The notes beneath the pieces are model-generated. The model ran no database searches, was not told the DNA's origin, and saw only the letters and a list, made by a program, of their open reading frames with translations. Positions 1-7,416 of a stretch of 42,774 bases of DNA are shown piece after piece. The translations under genes were made by a program, and so were the position numbers. Origin of the DNA: CAIOZA01 sp964464375 (GTDB taxonomy: Bacteria > Bacteroidota > Ignavibacteria > Kapaibacteriales > UBA2268); NCBI GenBank assembly GCA_964464375.1, contig CAYXFU010000029.1, positions 1 through 42,774 of the forward strand, given 5' to 3'. Each line of letters starts with the position of its first letter. Position 1 is the stretch's first letter.

Positions 1-12
1 TAGAAAAAAAAA

Positions 13-30
13 GAACTCCAGTTGGAGTTC
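13..30. repeat. short palindrome, GAACTCCA/TGGAGTTC arms
   Basis: Two perfect 8-nt arms separated by GT. It is one of several small palindromes crowded into the first 500 bases. Its function is unknown; it may be a remnant of a dispersed intergenic repeat. Confidence 0.5.
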
Positions 31-68
31 AATATTTGTAGATAAATGATCTTTTTTTGCGTTACTTT

Positions 69-82
69 ATCCCGTAAGGGAT
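69..82. repeat. short palindrome, ATCCC/GGGAT arms
   Basis: Five-nt arms around GTAA, followed by an AT-rich stretch. It resembles the small intergenic repeats scattered through Bacteroidota-type genomes. No coding potential is visible. Confidence 0.35.
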
Positions 83-90
83 TAAATGCT

Positions 91-239
91 AAAAATCGAA
101 AAAACACGATGCAAATTGATGCAAAAGTGCCATTCCAAAAATTAACTATATGATAAATAATATGCTTAAAGAATTTTTACATAACCCTTTATTCATTAAA
201 ATAGTGCCAAAAGTGCCAAAAAAGATGCAATTTGCATTC
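91..239 (+). repeat. iteron-like 145-bp repeat, copy 1
   Basis: The left end (108-132) holds direct GATGCAA/AGTGCC motifs about 10 bp apart. An AT-rich spacer of ~60 bp follows. The right end (191-238) holds ATTCATTAAAATAGTGCC, then AGTGCC and GATGCAA motifs again about 10 bp apart, closing with a near-palindrome GATGCAATTTGCATT. The same architecture recurs at 360-500, 33357-33500 and 33538-33668, always in the same orientation and in pairs. The role is unknown. Confidence 0.7.
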
Positions 240-244
240 TTTCC

Positions 245-345
245 GCTCATTTCCAAGGAGGGGTGGATCGACGAAGTCGAGACGGGGTGGTAGCGATTCT
301 TTCACCTCCAAGGGTTTCACCCGCGGTTATTCAAATATAGCATCT
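245..345. repeat. G-rich/C-rich dispersed repeat fragment between copies 1 and 2
   Basis: This stretch contains AAGGAGGGGTGG, then GACGAAGTCGAGACGGGGTGG, and further on CACCTCCAAGGG followed by TTTCACCCGCGG. The Gs of the first part and the Cs of the second are roughly complementary. Its base composition is much richer in GC than its surroundings. It looks like an inserted intergenic repeat; an open frame across it has no protein-like character. Confidence 0.35.
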
Positions 346-359
346 TCGATGAAAATATT

Positions 360-500
360 CAAAAACACAATGCAATTGATGCAAAAGTGCCAACCCAAAA
401 GTAAGATGATTGTAATAAAGGGAGGTTACGAATATATTATATGCCTTATCGTTCATTAAAATAGTGCCAAAAGTGCCAAAGAATGATGCAATTTGCATTA
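360..500 (+). repeat. iteron-like 145-bp repeat, copy 2
   Basis: Same layout as copy 1. The left motif cluster is at 369-392 and the right cluster at 451-499, including the conserved TTCATTAAAATAGTGCC core and the terminal GATGCAATTTGCATT. The central spacer is diverged from copy 1 but has a similar length. Confidence 0.7.
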
Positions 501-539
501 ATTTCATCTCAGATTATAGGAAATCGTCAGAGTAGCTTA

Positions 540-683
540 CTAACACTCTTGCCATAATTCCTGGTTGTCTATCCTGACACCACCTAAGAATTGCTTATGG
601 CAATAATGACATTTATGGAGTGGTTTACCAATTACAATACCTTTTTTCTTGGTAAATTTATGACCGTAATAAAAGCATATTTT
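540..683 (-). pseudogene. relic of a transposase N-terminal zinc ribbon
   Basis: The minus strand reads 47 codons without a start codon, ending in a stop at 540-542. The peptide keeps the spacing of a transposase zinc ribbon: a first knuckle reading CFYYG, where the second Cys has become Tyr, then a linker with KKG and GK, then an intact CHYC followed by KQF, and a tail with LGGVRIDNQELW. That tail resembles the region after the ribbon in several IS-family transposases. The catalytic domain is absent. I read it as a decayed IS fragment; the family is not assigned. Confidence 0.45.
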
Positions 684-870
684 TTATTCATAGCTTTTCA
701 ATTACTACAAATCTAATATTTAAAAGTGGTTACTCTATTTTTAGCCTAAAAAATGTCCATTAAGTCACAATTGCCAAATCAAAGATAGTTACATTTTAAA
801 ATAACGATATTATTATAACTAAATCATGTGCAATAATGAACAGGAACCAATCATTAAAAACTTGTCTGAG

Positions 871-899
871 TTTGCAAAATTTTTTGTAAATTATATTTT
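871..899 (+). promoter_or_regulatory. possible Bacteroidota-type promoter
   Basis: TTTG at 871-874 and TATATTTT at 892-899 are 17 nt apart, close to the TTTG/TAnnTTTG consensus (last base differs). It lies about 30 bp upstream of the secreted beta-propeller gene at 932. Confidence 0.3.
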
Positions 900-931
900 T
901 AATTGAGTAACAATAACATTAGTGAGGTTTT

Positions 932-2041
932 ATGTTTAATTTCCGACTATTTCTATCAATAATTATAATTATTGCTTTCTATTCCATCAACAGTTTCAGC
1001 CAGGCTTTAAACTATCCTGAAAGCACTGCTTATGATTCTGAGAACAAAATGTTTTATGTGTCCTGTAAAGCTGGAAAACAGATACTAACAATGGATTTAG
1101 AGTCTAAATTATCATTTTTTGCAAGCGGATTAGTTTCTCCACGAGGACTTCTAATTTACAATGGAATGCTATTTGTTGCCGACGGACCCACTCTAAAACG
1201 TTATAATTTGACAACCAAAGAGCTGGATATTAATCTACCATTAGAAAATGCTACAATGCTCAATGATATTTGTGCTGATAGCAGCGGCCATCTTTATATC
1301 ACAGACACTCAGACAATGGTTATATATAAATATACACCTGAAACTCAGGCTGTTGAGGTATTGAATATTCAGGATATTGTAAATTCTCCAAACGGGATTT
1401 TGTATGACAAAGAAACAAATCAATTAATTTATGTCGAATATACCGATCCAGGTGCAATTGTAACTCTAGATTTGGCTACTACACAAATCAAGAAGACAGT
1501 TGTTGATCCTAAAGTAAAATATATGGATGGTATTGTCAAGCTCCCAAATGGTAAGTTTTTAGTATCAGCTTGGCAAGTAATGTCATTTGACAAACAGCAG
1601 GGAAAGATATACGAGTGGGATCCAAAATCTACTAGTCAGGATTTGGTAGTATTTGCTGAAGGCTATTCAGCACCTGCTGACATTAGTGTGATATATGAAG
1701 ATGGGTCGTATTATTTGATAATTCCTAATTATCTTGGTAACATTATAGATTTCTTTCCTTTAGACATTCAAGCTAATGTAAAAGAAACAGAATCTTTGTC
1801 ATCCATTGAATTATTCCCTAATCCATCAGCCACAAATTTGAATATTAATCTAAAGTCTACCAATAAGTCAATTAATTCTATTTCTCTTTATAATCAACTT
1901 GGTATGTGTTTAAACGAAATCAAACTTGACGGTGCATTAAATTATCAAATTGATGTTCAAAATCTTGAATCCGGTACTTATTATATAATGATCAGAGGAA
2001 ATGATTTTATGGAAAAAAGAAGATTTGTCGTTTTGAGATAG
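932..2041 (+). CDS. T9SS-exported beta-propeller (SMP-30/NHL-like) protein
   Basis: A 369-aa exported protein. Residues 1-25 form a signal peptide with a long Ile-rich core ending SFSQA. Residues ~26-285 have repeating blocks such as SPRGLLIYNGMLFVADG and NDICADSSGHLYITDT, the pattern of an SMP-30/NHL-type six-bladed propeller found in sugar lactonases and binding proteins. Residues ~291-369 are a T9SS type A sorting domain with the ELFPNPS start motif and a GTYYIMI near-end strand. The protein should cross the outer membrane and be released or anchored after removal of this tail. The start has a GTGAGG ribosome site 7 nt upstream. Catalytic activity cannot be inferred; the propeller may only bind a ligand. 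It stands alone, with a terminator-like hairpin downstream. Confidence 0.85.
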   Translation: MFNFRLFLSIIIIIAFYSINSFSQALNYPESTAYDSENKMFYVSCKAGKQILTMDLESKLSFFASGLVSPRGLLIYNGMLFVADGPTLKRYNLTTKELDINLPLENATMLNDICADSSGHLYITDTQTMVIYKYTPETQAVEVLNIQDIVNSPNGILYDKETNQLIYVEYTDPGAIVTLDLATTQIKKTVVDPKVKYMDGIVKLPNGKFLVSAWQVMSFDKQQGKIYEWDPKSTSQDLVVFAEGYSAPADISVIYEDGSYYLIIPNYLGNIIDFFPLDIQANVKETESLSSIELFPNPSATNLNINLKSTNKSINSISLYNQLGMCLNEIKLDGALNYQIDVQNLESGTYYIMIRGNDFMEKRRFVVLR

Positions 2042-2074
2042 CCGATATAATTTCAATCAGGATATTTTAACCAA

Positions 2075-2120
2075 AAGAGCTTGCAGAGAGGGACTGATCC
2101 TTACAGCAGGCTCTTTTTTT
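2075..2120 (+). terminator. probable rho-independent terminator
   Basis: AGAGCTTGC and GCAGGCTCT form an imperfect stem with a long loop, followed by a run of nine Ts. It sits 35 bp after the stop of the propeller gene. Confidence 0.55.
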
Positions 2121-2123
2121 TTC

Positions 2124-2155
2124 GTCATTCTGAGTGTAGTGAAGAATCCAGTTGT
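2124..2155. repeat. dispersed GTCATTCTGAG-type intergenic repeat
   Basis: The string GTCATTCTGAG followed by GAAGAATCC is a repeat seen in the intergenic regions of many bacterial genomes. Here it follows directly after the terminator. This is recognised from memory of the repeat and was not searched. Confidence 0.35.
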
Positions 2156-2271
2156 AGAACCCACTCTCCACAAGTGGAGATGGATTCAGGAAGCGGTATT
2201 GCAGCTTCTTCGATGCAAAAATTAAAAATTATAATAGTTGGATGTTTTTAAAGTAATTCCGTAATTCTTAA

Positions 2272-3894
2272 TTAATTCTCTCTCTTATCTAGTATCTCCA
2301 GCACTTCCCCGCACTTTGCTTTAGCTCTACCAACCATATCCTCAGCTATTTTTAAAGTCCTAGATTTGTAATCCTCATCTTTTATCTGTGGCATATTTAT
2401 CATGACATTCTTGTATGCACCCCAGATGCCGACTTCCAAAGCTCTCGCACCAACTTCTACATCGGATTTAGAAGCAATGTTCCCAAGCTTAGCAACTTCA
2501 ATCATGGCATCCCATGCTTCATCGCCTAATTTCATTGTAGTAAGTGGTACATCTATTGCCTTCTTCAATCCTGCCTGCATAGCTTCTGTTCTGGCTTTTT
2601 TCTGCTCGTCCGTATCTTTGGGCAGTCTCATTGCTTCCATATAATCATTGAAGGCATTAGTGTCTGCATCAATCATAGGTATCAGAGCCTGCGAAGCATT
2701 ATGCAGAGGAGGAATAATCTGACGCATTTCTTTGTCCAGATGCTCGAACTTTCTAACTCCATAAGTCAGTTTCGCAACCATAGCACCCAATCCCACTCCT
2801 ATTCCGGCAATAACAGCAGCTGCAGAACCACCACCCGGAGCAGATGTTCTGGCATTAATGCTTTCAATGAATCCCCTTAGTGTGAGATTAGCCAGTGGTT
2901 CGTTTCTTCCCTCGTCGATCAGGTACTCAATAATTCTCTGATCGGGCACGAACTTCGAAATCGAGTTCAATCCCAATCTATCCACTACCAACTTGATTTT
3001 CTGATCTTCTTCCAATATGAAAAGATTTTCTTTTTCTATGTAATATTCAGCAGCCATCATCAGGGCTTCTAGAGGAATCAGTCCAATAAGTTCAGACCCT
3101 GCAGTAGCCAGATTCAAAGCTTTTGCCTGTTTTGTACATTCTTCGTAAACTTCATGAGGCGCTGTTACTAAATAATTTGTAAGATTGATGGAAACCTGAG
3201 CCATATTGTATTCATCAACAAACCAGCCTATTGCCTTGGTTTCTTTTAGTATTCCGGGTTCCTCAAGACTTCTGCCGCCTTCTCGAATGTCCAGAGCTAT
3301 TCTGTGAGCCTGTTCCTTTGTTCCGAGAATATTCACATTGTAAGCAATTAGGAAGAATCTGGCTCCTGTGACTGTTGCTCCCCACTCTGGTACAAATTTA
3401 GCTGGACCAAAATCAGGCTTCCATTCTTTAGTGCCGATTCTTCCGGCTATAGCCTCGTATTCGCCCTCGCGGATACTGGGTAGCTTCTTACGATATTCGA
3501 TTGTCTGAGCTTCCTCGTAAAGATAAAGTGGAATTCCTAGTTCCTCTGAAGCTCTTCTGCCGAATTCTTTGGCACACTCCACACACTCATCCATTGTGAC
3601 ATTAGCCACAGGAACAAATGGGCATACATCCATGGCACCCATACGCGGATGCTCGCCATGATGGTTTCTCATATCAATTAGAGTTCTGGCAACTCTGGCT
3701 GAGCTTAAAGCACCTTCAACAACAGCCTCCGGTGTACCAACAAAAGTATATACGGTTCTGTTTGTAGATTTCCCTGGGTCAACATCAAGTAAAGTACAAC
3801 CGGGAGTTTTGCGTATTGCATCAGCAATTGCATCGATAATATTCTGGTCTCTGCCTTCTGAAAAATTTGGTACACATTCTACTAATTTTCGCAT
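2272..3894 (-). CDS. ftcD: glutamate formimidoyltransferase / formimidoyl-THF cyclodeaminase
   Basis: A bifunctional cytosolic enzyme of folate one-carbon metabolism and histidine breakdown. It moves the formimidoyl group from formiminoglutamate to tetrahydrofolate, then deaminates it to 5,10-methenyl-THF with release of ammonia. At 540 aa it matches full-length FTCD. The transferase part (~1-330) starts with LVECVPNFSEGRD, and the HHGEHPRMGAMD segment puts a His at position 82, the catalytic His of the animal enzyme. The cyclodeaminase part (~335-540) has SAPGGGSAAA and the helical LGAMVAKLTYG. The ribosome site is AGAGGA, 5 nt before ATG. It is not in an obvious operon, and no other hut gene is in the window, so it may serve folate interconversion more than histidine catabolism. 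Confidence 0.95.
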   Translation of the reverse strand: MRKLVECVPNFSEGRDQNIIDAIADAIRKTPGCTLLDVDPGKSTNRTVYTFVGTPEAVVEGALSSARVARTLIDMRNHHGEHPRMGAMDVCPFVPVANVTMDECVECAKEFGRRASEELGIPLYLYEEAQTIEYRKKLPSIREGEYEAIAGRIGTKEWKPDFGPAKFVPEWGATVTGARFFLIAYNVNILGTKEQAHRIALDIREGGRSLEEPGILKETKAIGWFVDEYNMAQVSINLTNYLVTAPHEVYEECTKQAKALNLATAGSELIGLIPLEALMMAAEYYIEKENLFILEEDQKIKLVVDRLGLNSISKFVPDQRIIEYLIDEGRNEPLANLTLRGFIESINARTSAPGGGSAAAVIAGIGVGLGAMVAKLTYGVRKFEHLDKEMRQIIPPLHNASQALIPMIDADTNAFNDYMEAMRLPKDTDEQKKARTEAMQAGLKKAIDVPLTTMKLGDEAWDAMIEVAKLGNIASKSDVEVGARALEVGIWGAYKNVMINMPQIKDEDYKSRTLKIAEDMVGRAKAKCGEVLEILDKREN

Positions 3895-3999
3895 TTAATC
3901 CTCTTTTTAATTCAGTATAAAGTGAAAAGTGAAAAGTATTTATAAAAATTCTTAATATGCAATTACTTTCAACTCTCAATTTTCTTATATCTACCGTTA

Positions 4000-4611
4000 C
4001 TATTTAAGTTTATATATTTCAATTTTTACTGCATTCTTGAGCCATCTGTATGTTGTCTGGTCAGTCGCAAAGAAGATTGTGTAAGATGGCAATATTTCGC
4101 GTGCTGTGTCAAATTCAGATACCATCAGGTTTATGTACAAGGTTGATCGAGAGTATTTACTAACTTCTTCATCCATCAGTTTGGTATCAATTCCGCCATC
4201 CTTTACACCTTTATCGAAAATTCTAACTGTATCTCCGATGTGCAGGTCAGATGTTTTGATACAAAGACGAGGAGCAATCCCAACATTTTTAGAAATAAAA
4301 TCTCCAATGGTCGCAGTTACGTATTCATTCTCTTGATTCCGTATGATCAAAATCAATCCTGGATACTCAGCCTTTGGGATAGAAGCAATTGCCTTATTGA
4401 TTAGAGGTTCTAAATTGATGCAAGCATATTTACCTATTTTTTTTCTTGACGCTCCGAAAACTTCGGTCTGTATAGGTGAAACTCCTTTGAGTTCATCCCT
4501 GATTGCGATGGTTTTAATCAGCTCTAGATTCTGTGCTTCAAGTGCATAAGCAAATAAAATAATCACAAAGATTGCAAGTGCTTTCAGCATTGATTTAATG
4601 TAGTTGTTCAA
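4000..4611 (-). CDS. secreted protein of unknown function
   Basis: I do not recognise a family. I start it at the TTG at 4611 because GGAGG lies 8 nt upstream of it. The ATG at 4635 has no ribosome site, and the ATG at 4590 is also possible. From TTG the product is 203 aa with a signal peptide (hydrophobic LKALAIFVIILFAYALEAQ). The mature part is mixed alpha/beta with no Cys cluster or catalytic signature. Residues near the middle read GLILIIRNQENEYVTATIGDFI. It lies between ftcD and the divergently transcribed panD operon. A periplasmic or surface location is inferred from the signal peptide only. Confidence 0.7.
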   Translation of the reverse strand: MNNYIKSMLKALAIFVIILFAYALEAQNLELIKTIAIRDELKGVSPIQTEVFGASRKKIGKYACINLEPLINKAIASIPKAEYPGLILIIRNQENEYVTATIGDFISKNVGIAPRLCIKTSDLHIGDTVRIFDKGVKDGGIDTKLMDEEVSKYSRSTLYINLMVSEFDTAREILPSYTIFFATDQTTYRWLKNAVKIEIYKLK

Positions 4612-4678
4612 AGTATTATCCTCCAATGTCGTCATAGATTACAAAATTAAGTTTTTTATTTTAATAAGTTTAATAAAA

Positions 4679-4709
4679 TTTGAACTAATAATTATATTTT
4701 ATAATTTTG
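4679..4709 (+). promoter_or_regulatory. consensus Bacteroidota promoter of the panD operon
   Basis: TTTG at 4679-4682 and TAATTTTG at 4702-4709 are exactly 19 nt apart, matching the TTTG-N19-TAnnTTTG form used by the Bacteroidota primary sigma factor. Transcription would start near 4716, leaving a ~40-nt leader before panD. Confidence 0.65.
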
Positions 4710-4755
4710 AAGTTCTTATTGTGCTGGAATTTAAAAAGGATATCTTGAGGCAACG

Positions 4756-5151
4756 ATGCAAAGAATAATGCTCAAATCTAAAATACATCGCGCAGTGCTC
4801 ACAAATGCCAACTTGTACTACGAGGGAAGTTTTACCATTGACAGCGAACTGCTCGAAGAAGCTGATATGCTTCCTTATGAGAAAGTTTCGGTTGTCAACA
4901 TTAACAATGGTGCAAGATTCGAAACCTATGTCATCCCGGGTGAAAGAGGTAAAAGAGAATTCTGCCTAAATGGTGCCGCTGCACGTAAAGGTGCTGTAGG
5001 CGATGAAGTGATTATCATCAGTTATTCTATGATGAATGATGATGATCTGAAAGACTATAAACCGGTTGTTATCCTTGTTGATAAAAATAATAATATAATT
5101 TCTAAAACACACTCCACTGAAGCAAATAAACACTTTTCCAGGACAACTTAA
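4756..5151 (+). CDS. panD: aspartate 1-decarboxylase (pyruvoyl-dependent)
   Basis: Makes beta-alanine from L-aspartate for pantothenate and coenzyme A synthesis. The proenzyme self-cleaves between Gly24 and Ser25 (YYEGSFTID), and Ser25 becomes the pyruvoyl group. With the first ATG as start, numbering matches the E. coli enzyme exactly, including Lys9, Arg54 and Tyr58. Its 131 aa is the normal length; the last ~15 residues extend slightly past the core. It is the first gene of a tight operon. Its TAA stop overlaps the next ATG (TAATG at 5149-5153), so translation of the next gene is probably coupled. Confidence 0.95.
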   Translation: MQRIMLKSKIHRAVLTNANLYYEGSFTIDSELLEEADMLPYEKVSVVNINNGARFETYVIPGERGKREFCLNGAAARKGAVGDEVIIISYSMMNDDDLKDYKPVVILVDKNNNIISKTHSTEANKHFSRTT

Positions 5152-5927
5152 TGCCCGAGTCAAATGGTAGATCTATCGCTGTTGCTATTCTTGCCGCCGG
5201 ACAAGGCAAACGAATGAATAATCCTGATCAATCTAAAGTTATGGCTCTGCTCGATGGTAAGCCATTGATTGCACATGTACTGGACGAAACAAATCTGCTC
5301 AACCCAGTTTCAATCGTCTTAATTGTTGGGCATCAACGGCAGAGTGTTATAGATTTTATTCGCTCGGAATATTCAAATAAGATTCTTTTTGCTGAACAGA
5401 ATCAGCAGCTTGGAACCGGTCATGCAGTTGCTCAGACTAAAGGACATCTAATCGCATTTCAAGGAGATATATTGATTCTATCTGGAGATGTTCCTCTGTT
5501 AAGTGCTAAAACTTTGAATAAATTCATCGAAAACCACAATTTTGGGAATTGGGATTTATCTGTTCTTTCTACTATTGCTCCTGATCCGAATGGATACGGA
5601 CGCATTGTACGTGATAATCTCGGGAACTTCCTGAAGATTGTTGAACAGAAAGATGCAGATGAATTTGAGCAGAAAATTCATGAAATCAATAGTGGTGTTT
5701 ATCTTGTAAAAAGTGATCTGCTGTTCGATGCACTTGATGGACTATCGAATGACAATTCTCAGGGCGAATACTATTTGACTGACATCATTGAAATTGCATA
5801 TAACAAATCATATAAAGTAAACTGCTTTGCCGGAGCTGAATTTGGGGAATTACAAGGTATTAATTCACCCCAAGATCTCGCAAAAGCGGAAGAATATTAT
5901 CATAGAGTGAAAAATAAAGTAATCTAA
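5151..5927 (+). CDS. single-domain GlmU-like N-acetylglucosamine-1-phosphate uridylyltransferase
   Basis: A nucleotidyltransferase of the GlmU N-terminal type, which makes UDP-GlcNAc from GlcNAc-1-phosphate and UTP for peptidoglycan and LPS. Visible motifs are LAAGQGKRM with the following Lys of QSKV (residues ~14-30), QLGTGHAV, the metal-binding LSGDVPLL, and NGYGRIVRD. At 258 aa it contains only the sugar-1-phosphate uridylyltransferase fold. The left-handed beta-helix acetyltransferase half of classic GlmU (~450 aa) is missing, so acetylation must be done by another protein. The start overlaps the panD stop. Nucleotide specificity is inferred from GlmU similarity; another NDP-sugar pyrophosphorylase role is possible. 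Confidence 0.85.
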   Translation: MPESNGRSIAVAILAAGQGKRMNNPDQSKVMALLDGKPLIAHVLDETNLLNPVSIVLIVGHQRQSVIDFIRSEYSNKILFAEQNQQLGTGHAVAQTKGHLIAFQGDILILSGDVPLLSAKTLNKFIENHNFGNWDLSVLSTIAPDPNGYGRIVRDNLGNFLKIVEQKDADEFEQKIHEINSGVYLVKSDLLFDALDGLSNDNSQGEYYLTDIIEIAYNKSYKVNCFAGAEFGELQGINSPQDLAKAEEYYHRVKNKVI

Positions 5928-5935
5928 TTATAGAT

Positions 5936-6337
5936 ATGTTGAAATCTATTAATCATATTGGTATTGCGGTAAAAGATCTGGACGTAAGTTCGGCACTTTT
6001 CTCCAAGATTTTCAAAGTTGAAAATATGCATTTCGAAACTGTTGAAGATCAAAAAGTTAAGGTTGCATCATTCAAAGTCGGTGATGTTCAGATTGAACTG
6101 ACTGCTCCCACTGACGAAACTTCGCCAATCGCAAAATTCATAGAGAAAAAAGGTGAGGGCATTCATCATATTGCATTTGAATCAGATAATGTTAATGAGG
6201 AATTAAATGAATTAAGTGGGCAGGGAATTCAGCTGATTAACACCCAGGCTAAGCCTGGAGCTCACGATATGCTTATCGCTTTCCTGCATCCAAAGTCAAC
6301 AAACGGAGTTTTGATGGAACTCTGTCAGAATAAATAA
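5936..6337 (+). CDS. mce: methylmalonyl-CoA epimerase
   Basis: Interconverts (R)- and (S)-methylmalonyl-CoA in the propionate/succinyl-CoA pathway. It is a 133-aa vicinal-oxygen-chelate fold protein with two beta-alpha-beta-beta-beta modules. Metal-ligand regions are visible as INHIGIAV (His7), GIHHIAF (His77/78) and the C-terminal LMELCQ Glu. It begins 9 nt after the preceding stop, so it belongs to the panD operon. The mutase partner is not in this window. Length and motifs fit the family well. Confidence 0.9.
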   Translation: MLKSINHIGIAVKDLDVSSALFSKIFKVENMHFETVEDQKVKVASFKVGDVQIELTAPTDETSPIAKFIEKKGEGIHHIAFESDNVNEELNELSGQGIQLINTQAKPGAHDMLIAFLHPKSTNGVLMELCQNK

Positions 6338-6364
6338 TATTAAAGAATAATAATTGAGGAAAAT

Positions 6365-7006
6365 ATGCCAAATTTGATATTAGTAAGGCACGGAGAATCA
6401 CAGTGGAATCTTGAGAATAGATTCACTGGTTGGGTTGATGTTGATCTTTCGCCAAAAGGTGAACAAGAAGCAAAAGTTGCAGGACATCTTCTCAAAAAAT
6501 ATGATATAGATTATGTATTCACTAGTGCACTCAAAAGAGCTCAGCACACCACAAGAATCATTTTGGAGCAAAGTGACAGAACTAACCTCCCTCTCTCCAA
6601 GAATCAGGCTCTTAATGAACGTCATTACGGCGATCTGCAAGGGAAGAACAAAGCTGAAATAGGTGAGGAGTTTGGTCAGGAACAACTTAAAATCTGGCGT
6701 CGCAGTTATGATATTGCACCACCTAACGGCGAATCCCTGAAAGACACTCTCGAACGAGTGATACCTTACTACAAAGATCATATCGAACCGCTCTTGAAAG
6801 AAGGCAAAAATATTCTAGTTTCAGCTCATGGCAACTCACTTAGATCATTGGTCATGTATCTGGAGAATCTTACAAAGGAACAAGTACTGGAACTCAACAT
6901 TCCAACAGCCATTCCTTATGTTTATGAACTCGATAAAGATCTAAAGATAATCAGCAAAAAGATACTTGATCCGAGTTCAATTGAAACCTATGAAGAAAAA
7001 AAGTAG
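6365..7006 (+). CDS. gpmA: 2,3-bisphosphoglycerate-dependent phosphoglycerate mutase
   Basis: A glycolytic enzyme that interconverts 3- and 2-phosphoglycerate through a phosphohistidine. The signature LVRHGES places the catalytic His at 9. ENRFTGWVDVDLS, the acid/base Glu85 in ALNERHYGDLQG, and His155 in SAHGNSLR complete the active site. At 213 aa it is a little shorter than the E. coli enzyme (250 aa), mainly at the C-terminus, as in many Bacteroidota. TGAGG lies 7 nt upstream of ATG. It is the last gene of the panD operon. Confidence 0.93.
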   Translation: MPNLILVRHGESQWNLENRFTGWVDVDLSPKGEQEAKVAGHLLKKYDIDYVFTSALKRAQHTTRIILEQSDRTNLPLSKNQALNERHYGDLQGKNKAEIGEEFGQEQLKIWRRSYDIAPPNGESLKDTLERVIPYYKDHIEPLLKEGKNILVSAHGNSLRSLVMYLENLTKEQVLELNIPTAIPYVYELDKDLKIISKKILDPSSIETYEEKK

Positions 7007-7219
7007 AATTCAAAAAAAATCATACATCAATTCACTGTCACTTTCAAATTGCAAGTAGTAGATAGGGAGTGGCAGTCAATTGATTGCTTATCCCTTAGCA
7101 GAAAGAAACAGAAATCACACCTTTACGTCTAAAAATATAATGATTTACTTTTTGTTAAGTCAGAGGATTTTGAAGTTACTTAATTATATTCTACTTGTGA
7201 AAGTAAGTAATCAATTTAA

Positions 7220-7393
7220 ATGATAAAAATTGGAAACAATATTACAGATTCCGGTTCAGAATCTGGAGTTAGCAAATCCGGAATAAGACATTGGCTCAAA
7301 AGAATTGGCTTTATCGGATTTCTATTCTTTTTAATCAAGGGCATTCTTTGGATAATCCTTCCATATTTAATTGCTAAGAACATTTTTGATTGA
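7220..7393 (+). CDS. 57-aa single-span membrane protein
   Basis: A small gene with ATG at 7220 and TGA at 7391-7393. The N-terminal 20 residues are polar and Ser/Gly-rich, followed by basic RHWLKR and a hydrophobic helix (FIGFLFFLIKGILWIILPYLIA) that probably spans the inner membrane once. Similar short proteins with a FLFFLIKG-like core occur in Bacteroidota, but no function is known to me. Its stop nearly touches the next gene, suggesting co-transcription. Initiation signals are weak. Confidence 0.6.
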   Translation: MIKIGNNITDSGSESGVSKSGIRHWLKRIGFIGFLFFLIKGILWIILPYLIAKNIFD

Positions 7394-7416
7394 TATTTAA
7401 TTCATTATTAAACCAC

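Noticed and set aside
232..459. Open frame of 75 codons over repeats 1 and 2
   Set aside because: It runs through the repeat units and the GC-rich insert, has no ribosome site, and its peptide is low in complexity with no domain pattern.
91..500. Possible CRISPR array
   Set aside because: Only two long, diverged units occur at each locus. The internal motifs are 7-8 bp with ~10-bp spacing and there are no unique 30-40-bp spacers or cas genes.
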